Both the position numbers and the translations under genes were made by a program. A stretch of 64,000 bases of DNA, taken from NCBI GenBank assembly GCA_963796705.1, contig CAWCMK010000004.1:248001-312000 (forward strand), given 5' to 3'. Under the pieces are notes generated by a model. It had not been told where the DNA came from. It made no database searches and saw only the letters and a program-made list of their open reading frames with translations. Below, in pieces: positions 24,152 to 32,592 of the stretch; the stretch's first letter is position 1, and every line of letters begins with the position of its first letter. The DNA is from VRUE01 sp963796705. Its GTDB lineage: Bacteria; Actinomycetota; Thermoleophilia; Solirubrobacterales; 70-9.

Positions 24152-24376
24152 ATGTGTGCGGCGTGTGCGTTGAGCGCGATGGCCGGGGCCTCCGGGGCGA
24201 GGTCGTGGCTGCAGGCGCGCCACCCCACATGGCTCAGCGAGCAGCGGATGAAGCAGGCGACGGTTGGGATCTTTGTCGTCGCAACGATCGCCGGAACGAC
24301 GAGGATGAGCGGCTCGACCACGCCACCCGAACACCACGCGGCGCCGCCGATTGCCCGGCACGCGGAAGCCCGCTAG
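24152..24376 (+). CDS. Small hypothetical membrane protein
   Basis: The protein is 74 aa: MCAACALSAMAGASGARSWL, 'QARHPTWLSEQRMKQATVGI' and 'FVVATIAGTTRMSG', ending in a His/Ala-rich tail. It has a CxxC pair at the N-terminus and two hydrophobic stretches. The start is uncertain because the frame is open from 24059 and no strong ribosome binding site is seen. The composition looks like a real protein, but I cannot name a family. Confidence 0.4.
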   Translation: MCAACALSAMAGASGARSWLQARHPTWLSEQRMKQATVGIFVVATIAGTTRMSGSTTPPEHHAAPPIARHAEAR

Positions 24377-24468
24377 CCAGTAGCGAGCGTCTCCGGGGAC
24401 GGCTGACTGGGCAGGGAAACAGGCGGGTTCTGGCGCAGCACGCACCCGCAGCCAGGCGGATCCTCTCC

Positions 24469-24669
24469 TCAACGCGCCTCCGGGCGCCCGTCTGATAACA
24501 GACGGTGGCGCAGTTCGGCCCCCCGCCCGGCGCCGATCTGGCGCTCGATCTCGGCCTCCATGATCTCGGCGGCGATCATCGCCACCGACTCGCGCAGGAA
24601 GTCGGAGTGCTGATCGATCAGGGACTTGGCTACGACCTCGGCGCTCGTCATGCTCTGGCTCTCGGCCAT
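24469..24669 (-). pseudogene. N-terminal remnant of an IS256-family (mutator) transposase
   Basis: From the ATG at 24669 (AGGAAAG upstream): 'MAESQSMTSAEVVAKSLIDQ', then 'SVAMIAAEIMEAEIERQIGA' and 'GRGAELRHRLLSDG', the typical start of IS256 transposases. The sequence stops after 66 codons, and the DDE domain is gone. GTTGACC-TGGT-GGTCAAC at 24689-24706 lies just upstream and may belong to the element end. Confidence 0.65.
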
Positions 24670-24863
24670 CGTGGTGCTTTCCTTTCGTGTTGACCTGGTG
24701 GTCAACCGACGAGTCTGGGGCCCGCGGTGGCCGGAACTTCGTTCCGGCCCCTACGTGACCTGAGTTACACCACTTCTACCGACGTGACCGCAGCGGTTGA
24801 CTTTGGTGTATCTATGCCGACGTCGGCATAGGATGACCCATGCCGACTCCCGCGATCGCCTCC

Positions 24864-25020
24864 CGCTTGCGCCGTGCACCCAATCCGTGCACCGATCTCG
24901 AGACTTTCGGCGGAACTCAGATCACCGCACCGTGCCTGAGAACGCTCCCCGGAACTGGCAAACCCCTGCGTGTCCCGAATCATAATCCGCATGTCGGGGG
25001 TTCGAGTCCCTCCTCCGGCA
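24864..25020 (+). repeat. About 157-bp repeat ending in a tRNA 3' half, att-like scar 3
   Basis: It is the partner of 18950-19104. The tRNA part is 24979-25020 (ATCATAATCCGCATGTC, T-arm GGGGGTTCGAGTCCCTC, acceptor CTCCGGCA). Downstream 'GTATAGAGCCAAATTCGGCG' and 'GGGCCAGGGTGGCAA' match the flank at 9281-9334. Confidence 0.6.
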
Positions 25021-25246
25021 TTAGGTATAGAGCCAAATTCGGCGCCATGGCGCGGCGCTTTGGGCCAGGGTGGCAAAGGAGTCTCTGGCCCTCTCCAGCT
25101 GATGCCCTATGCGAGCACGCGACGGAGGTCTGCTTCGGGGGGCAACCAGGCCGGGTCTATTCAGTGTGTGGCGACCTTGATGTGCCAATCCACTTGACCC
25201 TATTTCAGTTGTAACACACCTACTCCTACCGCTACGGAAGACGGCA

Positions 25247-26158
25247 CTACCGTAGAAAGACCGATGTGAAGCTAGGTCCCGTCAGCGGCACATCTGGTTT
25301 GCCTGGAAACGAGACCGCCAACGAACCTGACCAGAGTGGAGGCTTGGATTCTCCCTGGCGCTGAAAGATCGCCGATCCCGAGAAGGGGGCCGGTGGCGTC
25401 ACGGTGGCCCTGCGCAGATGAGGCCCGACGGCGAAGCTCGACGCTGATCCGCCATTACCGACGAAACGGAAGATTTTAAGTGGTCCACTGCTTTCCTTCG
25501 CGATTGCCGTGAAGGAAGCGAAGCGAGGATGGCTTGAGCTCAGAGCGGAGAATTCGAGGCGGTCATTGGGGGTGCTCGCCTCTAGGGTCGGGAACCGGGG
25601 CAGAGGAGGATGAGGGTGCTGGTGATGCTCGTTCCCAGAACCTTCAGAGGAACTCCGGCACATGAAGTTGATCGGTGGTCCCACCGAGCCGCCAACTTCA
25701 GCCCCTTCTGCGGTGGTGAATTCGCCCTCACCGACAATCCGAAAGCTGCCGACGAAGGTCCCAATCTTGCGGGAGACCTTATATCGCTTACATCCTATTG
25801 GCTTATACGTCTTGAACTCCCTCTCACCCGACGGATGAAACTGCATCGCGATGCTGCCTATAGCGCCGAGGTCAGCGTGGATTTCGGTTCTAGACGTACT
25901 CGCCGGAGCGGTATAGATCACCTTTTCGGATACCGGGCTATATAGAACGCCCTTGTAAGCGAAGATCTGGATCTGTTGAGGCAAGGCTTCGACTGAGACC
26001 GCAAAGCCATTGCTTCCATGAACCGAAAATGAAGCCGAGAATCGACCAGATTTGGCTGTCGCAAGGGAACTTGCGGGCAGGGCCGCAGTGAGCAGGAAGA
26101 CAACGGCGACGGCCAAGACGATGCTCCCCTGACTCCGCATCGTGTTTCCCCGCCTCAT
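25247..26158 (-). CDS. Secreted hypothetical protein
   Basis: The protein is 303 aa. GGGAG lies 6 bases before the ATG at 26158. The signal peptide 'GSIVLAVAVVFLLTAALPAS' is followed by beta-strand-rich sequence: 'RFSASFSVHGSNGFAVSVEA', 'AIGSIAMQFHPSGEREF', a Cys pair ('YKPIGCKRYKVSRK', 'PPINFMCRSSSEG'), a His/Pro linker (HHQHPHPPLPR) and a second beta domain closing with 'SGSAIFQRQGESKPPLWSG'. Two paired beta domains suggest a cell-envelope binding role. The family is not recognised. Confidence 0.65.
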   Translation of the reverse strand: MRRGNTMRSQGSIVLAVAVVFLLTAALPASSLATAKSGRFSASFSVHGSNGFAVSVEALPQQIQIFAYKGVLYSPVSEKVIYTAPASTSRTEIHADLGAIGSIAMQFHPSGEREFKTYKPIGCKRYKVSRKIGTFVGSFRIVGEGEFTTAEGAEVGGSVGPPINFMCRSSSEGSGNEHHQHPHPPLPRFPTLEASTPNDRLEFSALSSSHPRFASFTAIAKESSGPLKIFRFVGNGGSASSFAVGPHLRRATVTPPAPFSGSAIFQRQGESKPPLWSGSLAVSFPGKPDVPLTGPSFTSVFLR

Positions 26159-26174
26159 CCGCTACTCCCTCGTC

Positions 26175-26372
26175 TCAAACATAGCCGGAGCACAGAGATC
26201 GTACCGATAGAAGCCGGTCGCTTCTCACAACGCGGCTGGCTTCGGCTGTGGTTGGGGGAAGCGGTCGGCAGGTCTGGTCAGTTGCTGCGTCGGGAGCGTG
26301 ATCCTTCCGGCGAATCGCCGCGACGACTGCCGCGTGAACATTGAAACCCACCCACGACCTAACCTGCGCCAT
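26175..26372 (-). pseudogene. N-terminal remnant of an IS110-family transposase
   Basis: From the ATG at 26372: 'MAQVRSWVGFNVHAAVVAAI' matches the DEDD-domain start of IS110 enzymes. It has Asn in place of the first catalytic Asp (GFN instead of GLD). A frameshift follows ('EATGFYRYDLCAPA' is readable in another frame near 26180-26220), then the similarity ends. A long-dead copy is inferred. Confidence 0.4.
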
Positions 26373-26544
26373 GTCGGCACCCCCATGATTGCGGTCCTGG
26401 CCGTCGCCAGTCCTCGGCGACAAAGCCGCAGATCTCATGCGCGGGTGCCGACCCTCATACCGGCGTCCGTTTACTGCACGCTAGGCTTGCTCCGACCATC
26501 CGTGTACGCGTACAACCCAGCATGCTTCGCTATGCGGAAAAGTC

Positions 26545-26640
26545 AGCGGAGGGTGTTCGGCCAAAACGCGCAAGTGGCAGGGGTAGGAGGGAAACAGCGT
26601 GCGCGTCACGCGGAGTCCCATGATTTTTCCCTTCAGCCAA
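26545..26640. repeat. 3'-flank repeat of a stalk-head unit, copy 2
   Basis: It matches 16992-17090. It is followed to 26770 by four GGAGTCCC words and GTGAATTC, as at 811 and 1740. Confidence 0.6.
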
Positions 26641-26779
26641 CTCGGTCTCCCTTCTACATGAAAGGGCCGGAGTCCCTGTGTTAAAAAGAAACACTCCCCA
26701 CGAATGCCCAAGCGGAGTCCCGTGCGTGGGACGATGCCAACGGAGTCCCGTGAATTCCGCAGCATCCAGCCGCGAAGGT

Positions 26780-27439
26780 TCAGGATTCGGCGCGGAAGGA
26801 AATCCCGTCGAGATATGTGCCGTTGGCTCCTGCCGGCGCTGCTACCACTCCACTCTGAAAGGGGAACGGAGGGACTTCTCCGGTCACCGTTATGGTGCCG
26901 GACAGCGCCGCTCCGCATGAGCATGGTGTCGTGAATGCGAGGAGCTTGCCGGTTGCCGGACGGTAGCCAGGGGGCAACTGGAATATCGCTGTGCCGGGGG
27001 AACCCGAGAGCGCTGCCCCCCTCAGGTGAACCATGCCCTCTCTGTCCTTGTAGAAGGCAACTGACGCGGGCACGATTGCTTCTTCGCTGGATGAGGCGCT
27101 TTTCCAGCCGTGCTGGAATGCGGGCTCCCCGGGGGCGCCGACTTCACGCCAGCTTTCGGGTGCGGCGATGGAGTTAGCGGTTTCAGCCAAGGGAACTGCA
27201 CCCAGGGTTGAGGACTTGATCTGCGTCCCGGTCAAAGTTCCTTTCTTGACCTTCGCGCCGGTCACTGCTTCCTTTTTGATTTTCGCCGTGATGACTGCGT
27301 TCTTCTTCAGCTGCTTGGTGCCGACCGAGTTCTTGCCGAGGTGGGACGCGGCGAAGGCACTTGCGCCCCCGATTGCGATGAAGAGTGCGAGCGTGGCGAC
27401 CACGTTCGCGTAGGTCAGACTGTCTCGTACTTGCCTCAT
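26780..27439 (-). CDS. Stalk-head (KNSV) family membrane-anchored protein 6
   Basis: The protein is 219 aa. GGGAG lies 10 bases before the ATG at 27439. The anchor 'YANVVATLALFIAIGGASAF' is identical to that of protein 5. The stalk runs 'GKNSVGTKQLKKNAV' to 'GTQIKSSTLGAVP'. The head has 'GEPAFQHGW', 'AFYKDREGMVHLRGAA', 'FQLPPGYRPATG' and a CxC ('TTPCSCGA'). It ends FRAES. The promoter at 27476-27504 and the downstream repeat are intact. Confidence 0.75.
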   Translation of the reverse strand: MRQVRDSLTYANVVATLALFIAIGGASAFAASHLGKNSVGTKQLKKNAVITAKIKKEAVTGAKVKKGTLTGTQIKSSTLGAVPLAETANSIAAPESWREVGAPGEPAFQHGWKSASSSEEAIVPASVAFYKDREGMVHLRGAALSGSPGTAIFQLPPGYRPATGKLLAFTTPCSCGAALSGTITVTGEVPPFPFQSGVVAAPAGANGTYLDGISFRAES

Positions 27440-27475
27440 CCCGCTGTTTCTCCCGGTCGTCTATGTCGTAGAGCC

Positions 27476-27504
27476 ACCATAGGCCCGGCTGAATGAAAGC
27501 GCAA
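27476..27504 (-). promoter_or_regulatory. Conserved stalk-head promoter
   Basis: On the minus strand: TTGCGC, 17 bases, TATGGT, with the -10-like box 37 bases upstream of the protein 6 ATG. It is conserved with 4578-4606 and 17913-17941. Confidence 0.55.
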
Positions 27505-27703
27505 GGCGCCGGCAGCGGCAGAACCTAAGGCCAGGACGATTGCGAGGAAGAGTCCGCACTCACGCTTGCGGAATCCCGTTGTTTTGGCGGGGCGGAGTCC
27601 CTAATCGCTAGAACTTTTTGCCGCCCTTCCAGCGGGGCAGCCTCCTGAAAGCACCAACGACATGGCCGCGTCGCGATCTGCGGGGGCGTCTGTTCGGCAC
27701 TTA

Positions 27704-28640
27704 GGACCTATCCCCGTAGGGAGGAGTCCGACCGGCGCCGGGGAAGTCTCCAGCCGATCTACTGATCGGACATAGGAGGCATGAGATGGGCCTGGTCGAC
27801 CGCGACGACGGCTGGCGAATGCCGGACTGGCTGTGGGAGAGGATCGAGCCGCTGTTGCCGCCTCCGCCTGAGCACCCACTGGGAACGCACCGCAGGGGCC
27901 TGCCCAAGCGCCAGGTGATGGACGCGATTCTGTTGGTGTTGCGAACTGGGATGCAATGGAACGCGCTCGACATCACCGGCGTGTGTAATTCCTCCACCGC
28001 CCACCGGCGCTTCCAGGAGTGGGAGCAAGCCGGCGTGTTCCACGAGATCTGGCGCCAGGGCCTGCTCGACTACGACGAACAGGTCGGCATCGACTGGTCC
28101 TGGCTGGCCGCCGATGGGGCGATGACCAAGGCGCCGCTGGGCGGGCCGAAAACCGGCCCCAATCCCACCGATAGAGCCAAGGGGGGGCGAAGCGCTCGCT
28201 CCTCACAGACGCTGCGGGAATCCCGATCGGGATCGACCACTCGGGCGCCAACCGCAACGACCACCTCCTGCTGAAGGGGACGCTGGACTCGGTCCCGATC
28301 GAGCGCCCCGAGCCCAGCGAGGAAGACCCCCAGGGCCTCTGTCTCGACAAGGCCTACGACAACCAGGAAGTTCGCGACCTCCTCGAAGACCGCGATTTCA
28401 CACCACACATCCGCCCCCGCGGTGAGGAGATCGACCTCAAGCTGCGCAACCCCGACTGGCGGCCTCACCGCTGGGTCGTCGAGGCCTGTCACTCATGGTT
28501 CAATCGCAACCGCGGCATCCTCGTCCGCTGGTCAAAGAAGGAGGAGAACCACCTCGCCTTCCTGCAGCTGGCCAGCGGCTTGATCGCCTTCAAGCGAGCT
28601 CACGCAGCTCGGCTGGCGACAGGCCTACAGGGATAGGTCC
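27704..28640 (+). mobile_element. IS5-family insertion sequence, copy 1 (937 bp)
   Basis: The ends are inverted repeats GGACCTATCCC(C/T)GTAGG, flanked by a TTA triplet on each side (27701-27703 and 28641-28643) as the target duplication. An inverted, near-identical copy is at 33682-34618. The restored target reads GGCAC-TTA-GCC. Confidence 0.9.
27786..28636 (+). CDS. IS5-family transposase made by -1 frameshift
   Basis: ORF A (27786-28274, GGAGG before the ATG) carries the DUF4096-like N-terminal region 'MPDWLWERIEPLLPPPPEH', with 'DAILLVLRTGMQWNALD' and the first DDE Asp near 'GIDWSWLAADGAMTKAPLGG'. At AAGGGGGGGCGAAG (about 28177-28190) a -1 shift joins ORF B ('KRSLLTDAAGIPIGIDHSGA', 'GLCLDKAYDNQEVRDLLED', 'RWVVEACHSWFNRNRGILVR'), ending at 28636. 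The G7 slip site is identical in both copies, which argues for programmed frameshifting rather than damage. Confidence 0.85.
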
Positions 28641-28834
28641 TTAGCCTCAGCATGCAGGGGACACCTGGCTATTGGAATAGTCAACTATTCGGTATTCAAA
28701 GCGCGATCTGGGCAAATAGGATTCTCGCCATCGCATCCCGCGCGCATATTGATTCGGTTCTCGGCAGGCAGCATTCCCGCCGGAGTCGGGGAACCTGCTC
28801 TCGGGAGCACCCAAAAGACGAAAGGGAGGACACC

Positions 28835-29713
28835 TTGCAGGGGACCAGTCGCTTGCTCGCCGGCGTGCTCATCGGCGCCCTCGCGCTGATCGGCGCTCTA
28901 ATCTCAGGCTGCGGGAGCAGCAGCAGCAGCAGCAACACGCCCACCGAAATGAAATTCGGAGTTTCAGAATCGGGCAAGACCGCGACCTTTTCCGTACCGA
29001 AGTCAGCCGAAGGGGGCCTCGTCACGTTGAAGCTTGTCAACAACGGCAAAGCGCCTCACGGACTTCAGCTCATCCAGTACACGGGTAACCACACGGGCAA
29101 AGAAGCGCTCGAAGAAGTCGCGAGCGAAAACGAAAAGATCCCTGACTGGATCAAGGCTGAGGGGGGGATCGGGAGCGTAGAAGGGGGCAAGACTGGAGAA
29201 GCGACCCTCAACCTGCCCGGCGGCAATTACGTGATAGTCGATGCCACCGCCCTAAATGGAGAAGGCGGTCAGAAACCGGCGACCGCAGAAATGAAGCTTA
29301 GTGAAGGCACCACCGGCGAACTCCCGAGCACTCCGGCAACCGTAACCGCCGAAGAAACAGGCAAGGACAGGTACGCATGGAAAGTCTCTGGCCTGAAGGT
29401 CGGGGAAAATGAAGTCACCTTCAACTCCGAAGGCGAAAAGGCCCTACACATGATCATCGCCGTCCCTGTCAATGGGAAGGCACCGCCGCTGAAGGAGATC
29501 GAAAGCGACCTAAAGAAGAATGGGCCGCCACCCGCTTTCGTTGATTTCGAAGATGCCCAGGCTACCGCCGTGATCGACGGCGGCCTTTCGCAGACGCTGA
29601 ACCTGGACCTCAAGAAACCGGGCGAATACATCTTCTTCTGTCCGATGACCGACCGCGACGGCGGCAAGCCCCATTTCGAGGAGGGTCTGCTTGCCGTTGA
29701 GCAGGTGCACTAA
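28835..29713 (+). CDS. Secreted lipoprotein with two cupredoxin-like domains
   Basis: The protein is 292 aa from TTG 28835, chosen because AGGGAGG lies 5 bases upstream; the frame is open from 28652. The lipobox is 'LIGALISGCGSSS'. Domain 1 has 'VTLKLVNNGKAPHGLQLIQY' and 'NLPGGNYVIVDATALNGEGG'. Domain 2 has 'NEVTFNSEGEKALHMIIAVP' and 'KKPGEYIFFCPMTDRDGGKP', then 'HFEEGLLAVEQVH'. The H...C-x-M/H pattern is plastocyanin-like, so copper binding is plausible but not certain. It lies just inside the left IS5 copy, 195 bases from its end. Confidence 0.7.
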   Translation: MQGTSRLLAGVLIGALALIGALISGCGSSSSSSNTPTEMKFGVSESGKTATFSVPKSAEGGLVTLKLVNNGKAPHGLQLIQYTGNHTGKEALEEVASENEKIPDWIKAEGGIGSVEGGKTGEATLNLPGGNYVIVDATALNGEGGQKPATAEMKLSEGTTGELPSTPATVTAEETGKDRYAWKVSGLKVGENEVTFNSEGEKALHMIIAVPVNGKAPPLKEIESDLKKNGPPPAFVDFEDAQATAVIDGGLSQTLNLDLKKPGEYIFFCPMTDRDGGKPHFEEGLLAVEQVH

Positions 29714-29762
29714 CCAGGGTGCAGGACAGCTAACTGGCCACGCAAACTGGCCACGCATTTGC

Positions 29763-29801
29763 CAAAGGCCTCGCTGCGATCTTCGCGGCGGGGCCTTTTT
29801 T
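29763..29801 (+). terminator. Rho-independent terminator
   Basis: AAAGGCC(C/T)CGC...GCGGGGCC, a GC-rich stem with a short loop, is followed by TTTTTT (29796-29801), 50 bases after the lipoprotein stop. It is a classic intrinsic terminator. Confidence 0.8.
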
Positions 29802-29881
29802 ACATCTTGCGGACTGGTGAGTCGCTGGGCGAGTTCGAGCGCCGGGAGTCAGCGCACCACTTTGGGATTCCGAATCGCGGC

Positions 29882-30123
29882 ATGAGCAAATTGGAGCGCA
29901 TTGCTGAGCAGGCCGGGACCGGTCCTGTCGCCGGAATGGTTGGTGAGGAAGTGATCTCGCCCGCTCAAGCTGGCGAGATGGCAAAAAAGCTCCGCGCCTT
30001 TCTGGCCGACGTCGAGCCTGGCCCGAAGGGGTCGGTCAGCGACCCAGAATGCTCGAGCTTGCGGCTGCCTACGCCTCCTTTTGCGAGCAGGCTGCAAAGC
30101 AAGGCGGGATCGTCATCACCTGA
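29882..30123 (+). pseudogene. Small hypothetical protein, copy B, frameshifted in the middle
   Basis: The ATG at 29882 opens MSKLERIAEQAGTGPVAGMV. An A is missing in 'GACCCAGAATGCTC' (about 30043-30050) relative to copy A (358-599), after which the original frame reads 'MLELAAAYASFCEQAAKQGG' and IVIT-stop at 30123. Copy A is intact at this position and broken at the end. Both copies are 242 bases from ATG to the ancestral TGA. Confidence 0.5.
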
Positions 30124-30147
30124 GGCGCGGGGGATGCGTGCTCGTCC

Positions 30148-30753
30148 CTAGTGAAGGCAGGCCTTTATCGCCCTGCGGTAGATCGCTTCACCATGCGAAG
30201 CGCTGCCATTGATCACAAAGAGAACTTCTGCGTCAGAAAATTCCCCGACCCGTTCCCCGACACAGGCCGTCTGTGCGGAAGTCAAGTGCAGGCTCGCAAG
30301 TTCGACTGGAATGGCGGCGACCATGCTTTCCCGTGTGATCGCGAGTTGCGCAGGCGTCGCGTGCGGATCGAGAATCGCCTCGCCCGACTTTCTGCATTTC
30401 GGGCCCGCTTCTTCAATCAGATCAATGCCGTTCTTCTTAAGCGCCGTGGGCGAGATATCTTCGACCTTTTCAAGCTCGCCCGCCGGAATGGTCTTGCCGA
30501 CTTCCCGCACCACACATTGCCTATAGGACGCGACGTAGCCAGCCTTGGCCAGGTACCTGTTGAACATAAGGGGGATTAGTTCTTTCGGAGTCGTGTCGGC
30601 GGGTATCGAGATCTTTGTATTTCCCATTGTGAGGACTTTGGACGGGTTTGCAGACCTTTCCGGTGAGCCCGAACTGCCACAGCCGGTCAAAGGAGGTATT
30701 CCGATCAGAGCGACGGCGCAGAGGAGGAGTAAGGGCTTCATGCTTAGGCGCAA
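30148..30753 (-). CDS. Putative lipoprotein
   Basis: The protein is 201 aa (an alternative start at 30741 removes four residues). The signal peptide MKPLLLLCAVALIGIPPLTG is followed by the lipobox Cys (TGCGSSG). The mature part is mostly helical: 'KELIPLMFNRYLAKAGYVAS', 'YRQCVVREVGKTIPAGELEK' and 'ESMVAAIPVELASLHLTSAQ', with paired Cys (RQC, GPKC, TAC, KAC). I do not recognise the family. It is transcribed towards copy B of the small gene. Confidence 0.65.
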   Translation of the reverse strand: MRLSMKPLLLLCAVALIGIPPLTGCGSSGSPERSANPSKVLTMGNTKISIPADTTPKELIPLMFNRYLAKAGYVASYRQCVVREVGKTIPAGELEKVEDISPTALKKNGIDLIEEAGPKCRKSGEAILDPHATPAQLAITRESMVAAIPVELASLHLTSAQTACVGERVGEFSDAEVLFVINGSASHGEAIYRRAIKACLH

Positions 30754-30941
30754 GACAGTCTAGGGTCAAGCCGGACTTTAGACCGGCCAGCGATCCTGGA
30801 TCGCGTCCTCGCTCTCGAAGATTGCCCGAAAGCTGTCGTCCTCGATGCATCGACGCGTGGCCTTCCTCAGCAGGTCTCCCAACGGTCGAAACAAAAGGGC
30901 CTCGTCGCGATCTGGGGCGGGGACTTTTTCGCAACCCGCGT

Positions 30942-31889
30942 CTACTTGACCTTGACGTTGACTTTGCTCCCGGGCGTCAGCACCTTGCCTGGCTTCGGGC
31001 TCTGCTTTTTGACCTCCGCGCTCTTGCTTTTTTGGCCCTTTACCCTGCCGAGCTTGCATTCGGCCTTCATGAGCGCCTTCCCGACCGCCTTCAGCTTCTT
31101 GCCCTTGAGCTTGGGAACTACACAGGGGGTGTAGGTGAACTGGTCGGCGGTGCCAGAGGGGGTCGTACCGGCCACGGTGGTGATGCTGGTGTCGACTGCG
31201 CCGGGAGCAGTGCTGGCCGGCGAAACCGCAGTGACCTGTGTATCCGAGTTGACCGTGAAGCTGGCGGCCGGAAGAGAGCCGAACTTGACCGCACTCGCCC
31301 CGTGAAGTCGTGGCCGGGATCTCGACGGACGTGCCGCCTTTGATCGAGCCGGTCGACGGAGGGGCGCCCACGATATGGGGCGCCGCGACCCCAGTGATGC
31401 CGGGTGGGGGCTGAACGTCGGGGTTGAAGCCCATCTCGTTCGGAAACGCTTGAGAAGGCGGGGCGACGGCGCCTTCCCCCACTGTGGGCAGCCAGACGGC
31501 GGAGGTGCCGGTGCCTTCCTCTTCCGCCACGCCAAGCCCGGCGCCTGGTTCCAAATCGATGCCGATCAGATCGCCCGCCTTGATCGGCAGGTTGGTCGGG
31601 AACGTCTGGATGGCCGAGCTAGAGGGGAACCCCGGAGCGCTGGTGCCGACGCCTTGGAATTCACCTGCTCCGTGCGGCCGCAGAACTCGAAGCTCGTACT
31701 TGTAGCCGAGGGCGCCGTCGATCATTCGCCAGCGGACCACGACGCCGTCGATCGGGGAAACAACCATCGCACCAGACTCAGTCAGGGCGGTATTGGCCGA
31801 AGTGCACGCAGATCCACAGGTGAGATGCCTGAATTCGACTGTCAGCGGGCTGCCCACGGTGACCGTGGCCGCCCGGGCCCACCCCAGGC
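30942..31889 (-). pseudogene. IPT/TIG plus PASTA-domain secreted protein, 5'-truncated and frameshifted
   Basis: The first part reads 'TVTVGSPLTVEFRHLTCGSA', 'GVVVRWRMIDGALGYKYEL' and 'NLPIKAGDLIGIDLEPGAGL', a beta module of this lineage. The IPT/TIG domain then starts ('STGSIKGGTSVEI'), but two indels near 31295-31320 push it through all three frames ('GHDFTG', then 'GASAVKFGSLPAASFTVNSD'). The PASTA domain is 'CVVPKLKGKKLKAVGKALMK', ending VKVK-stop. The 5' end, including the signal peptide, is missing where the VapC gene begins. PASTA domains bind peptidoglycan or beta-lactam-like ligands. Confidence 0.65.
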
Positions 31890-32300
31890 TCAGGCCGATG
31901 GATCGATGAGCTTGACCCGCGCCGGCTCGAAGTCCCGCCGGTTGAGCGTCACCAGCGCTAGGTCGTGCGTGAGGGCGGCGGCGGCGATCAGGCTGTCTTT
32001 GACCGACATCGGCTGGCCATGCCGGCGCAGCTCGGCGAGCAGCTGGGCCCATCGCAGCCCGACCGTGGCGTCGAACGGCAGGCACTGGATGCGGCCCACT
32101 CCTTCCTCAAACCAGCGCTCCAGCTCGCTGCGTCTGGCGCCTTTGGGCAGCAGCAGGATCCCGTAGCGGACCTCGCCCAAGATGATCGGGTCCACAACGA
32201 TGGAGCGCTCATTGCGACGCAGCCACCCGATCACTTTGGGGCCGGGCTCAGGCTTCATCGCCTCGGAGAGGACGTTGGCGTCGACCAGATACTGGGTCAC
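31890..32300 (-). CDS. vapC: VapC-type PIN-domain toxin
   Basis: The protein is 136 aa. 'MTQYLVDANVLSEAMKPEPG' has the first Asp, 'SIVVDPIILGEVRYGILLLP' the Glu, and 'PMSVKDSLIAAAALTHDLAL' and 'VTLNRRDFEPARVKLIDPSA' the later acidic residues of the PIN site. Its stop abuts the truncated IPT/PASTA gene. It differs clearly from the PIN toxin at 18058. The antitoxin gene lies 61 bases upstream. Confidence 0.85.
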   Translation of the reverse strand: MTQYLVDANVLSEAMKPEPGPKVIGWLRRNERSIVVDPIILGEVRYGILLLPKGARRSELERWFEEGVGRIQCLPFDATVGLRWAQLLAELRRHGQPMSVKDSLIAAAALTHDLALVTLNRRDFEPARVKLIDPSA

Positions 32301-32361
32301 AGACCCTCGTGCTTAGCTCGCGGCGCGAGGAACCACAGATGCACGGTTGCTCGCTCCGCGC

Positions 32362-32592
32362 TCAAAGCGTCTCGGTCGACTCTGAGGCAATCGGGGTGAA
32401 GTAGCCCTTCCGTGGACAAGCGAGCAGCCAGTCGATGAGACCTTCGTTTGGGGCTGGCGTGACCCGCACCAGCCGGTACTCATCCTTGCCGATGCGCTCG
32501 ACCTCGAACTCCTGGCCGGGCTCAATGTGATCGCGCTGGCGCAGCTCGGCCGGCAGCACGATCTGCCCCTTTGTCGAGACGGTCGTCCTCAT
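32362..32592 (-). CDS. vapB: VapB-type antitoxin with AbrB/MazE DNA-binding fold
   Basis: The protein is 76 aa: MRTTVSTKGQIVLPAELRQR is the swapped-hairpin AbrB signature, then 'IEPGQEFEVERIGKDEYRLV', and a C-terminal toxin-binding tail (GLIDWLLACPRKGYF). The promoter probably lies within 32593-32650, where TATCTTACC-like AT-rich sequence is present. It pairs with the VapC at 31890. Confidence 0.8.
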   Translation of the reverse strand: MRTTVSTKGQIVLPAELRQRDHIEPGQEFEVERIGKDEYRLVRVTPAPNEGLIDWLLACPRKGYFTPIASESTETL

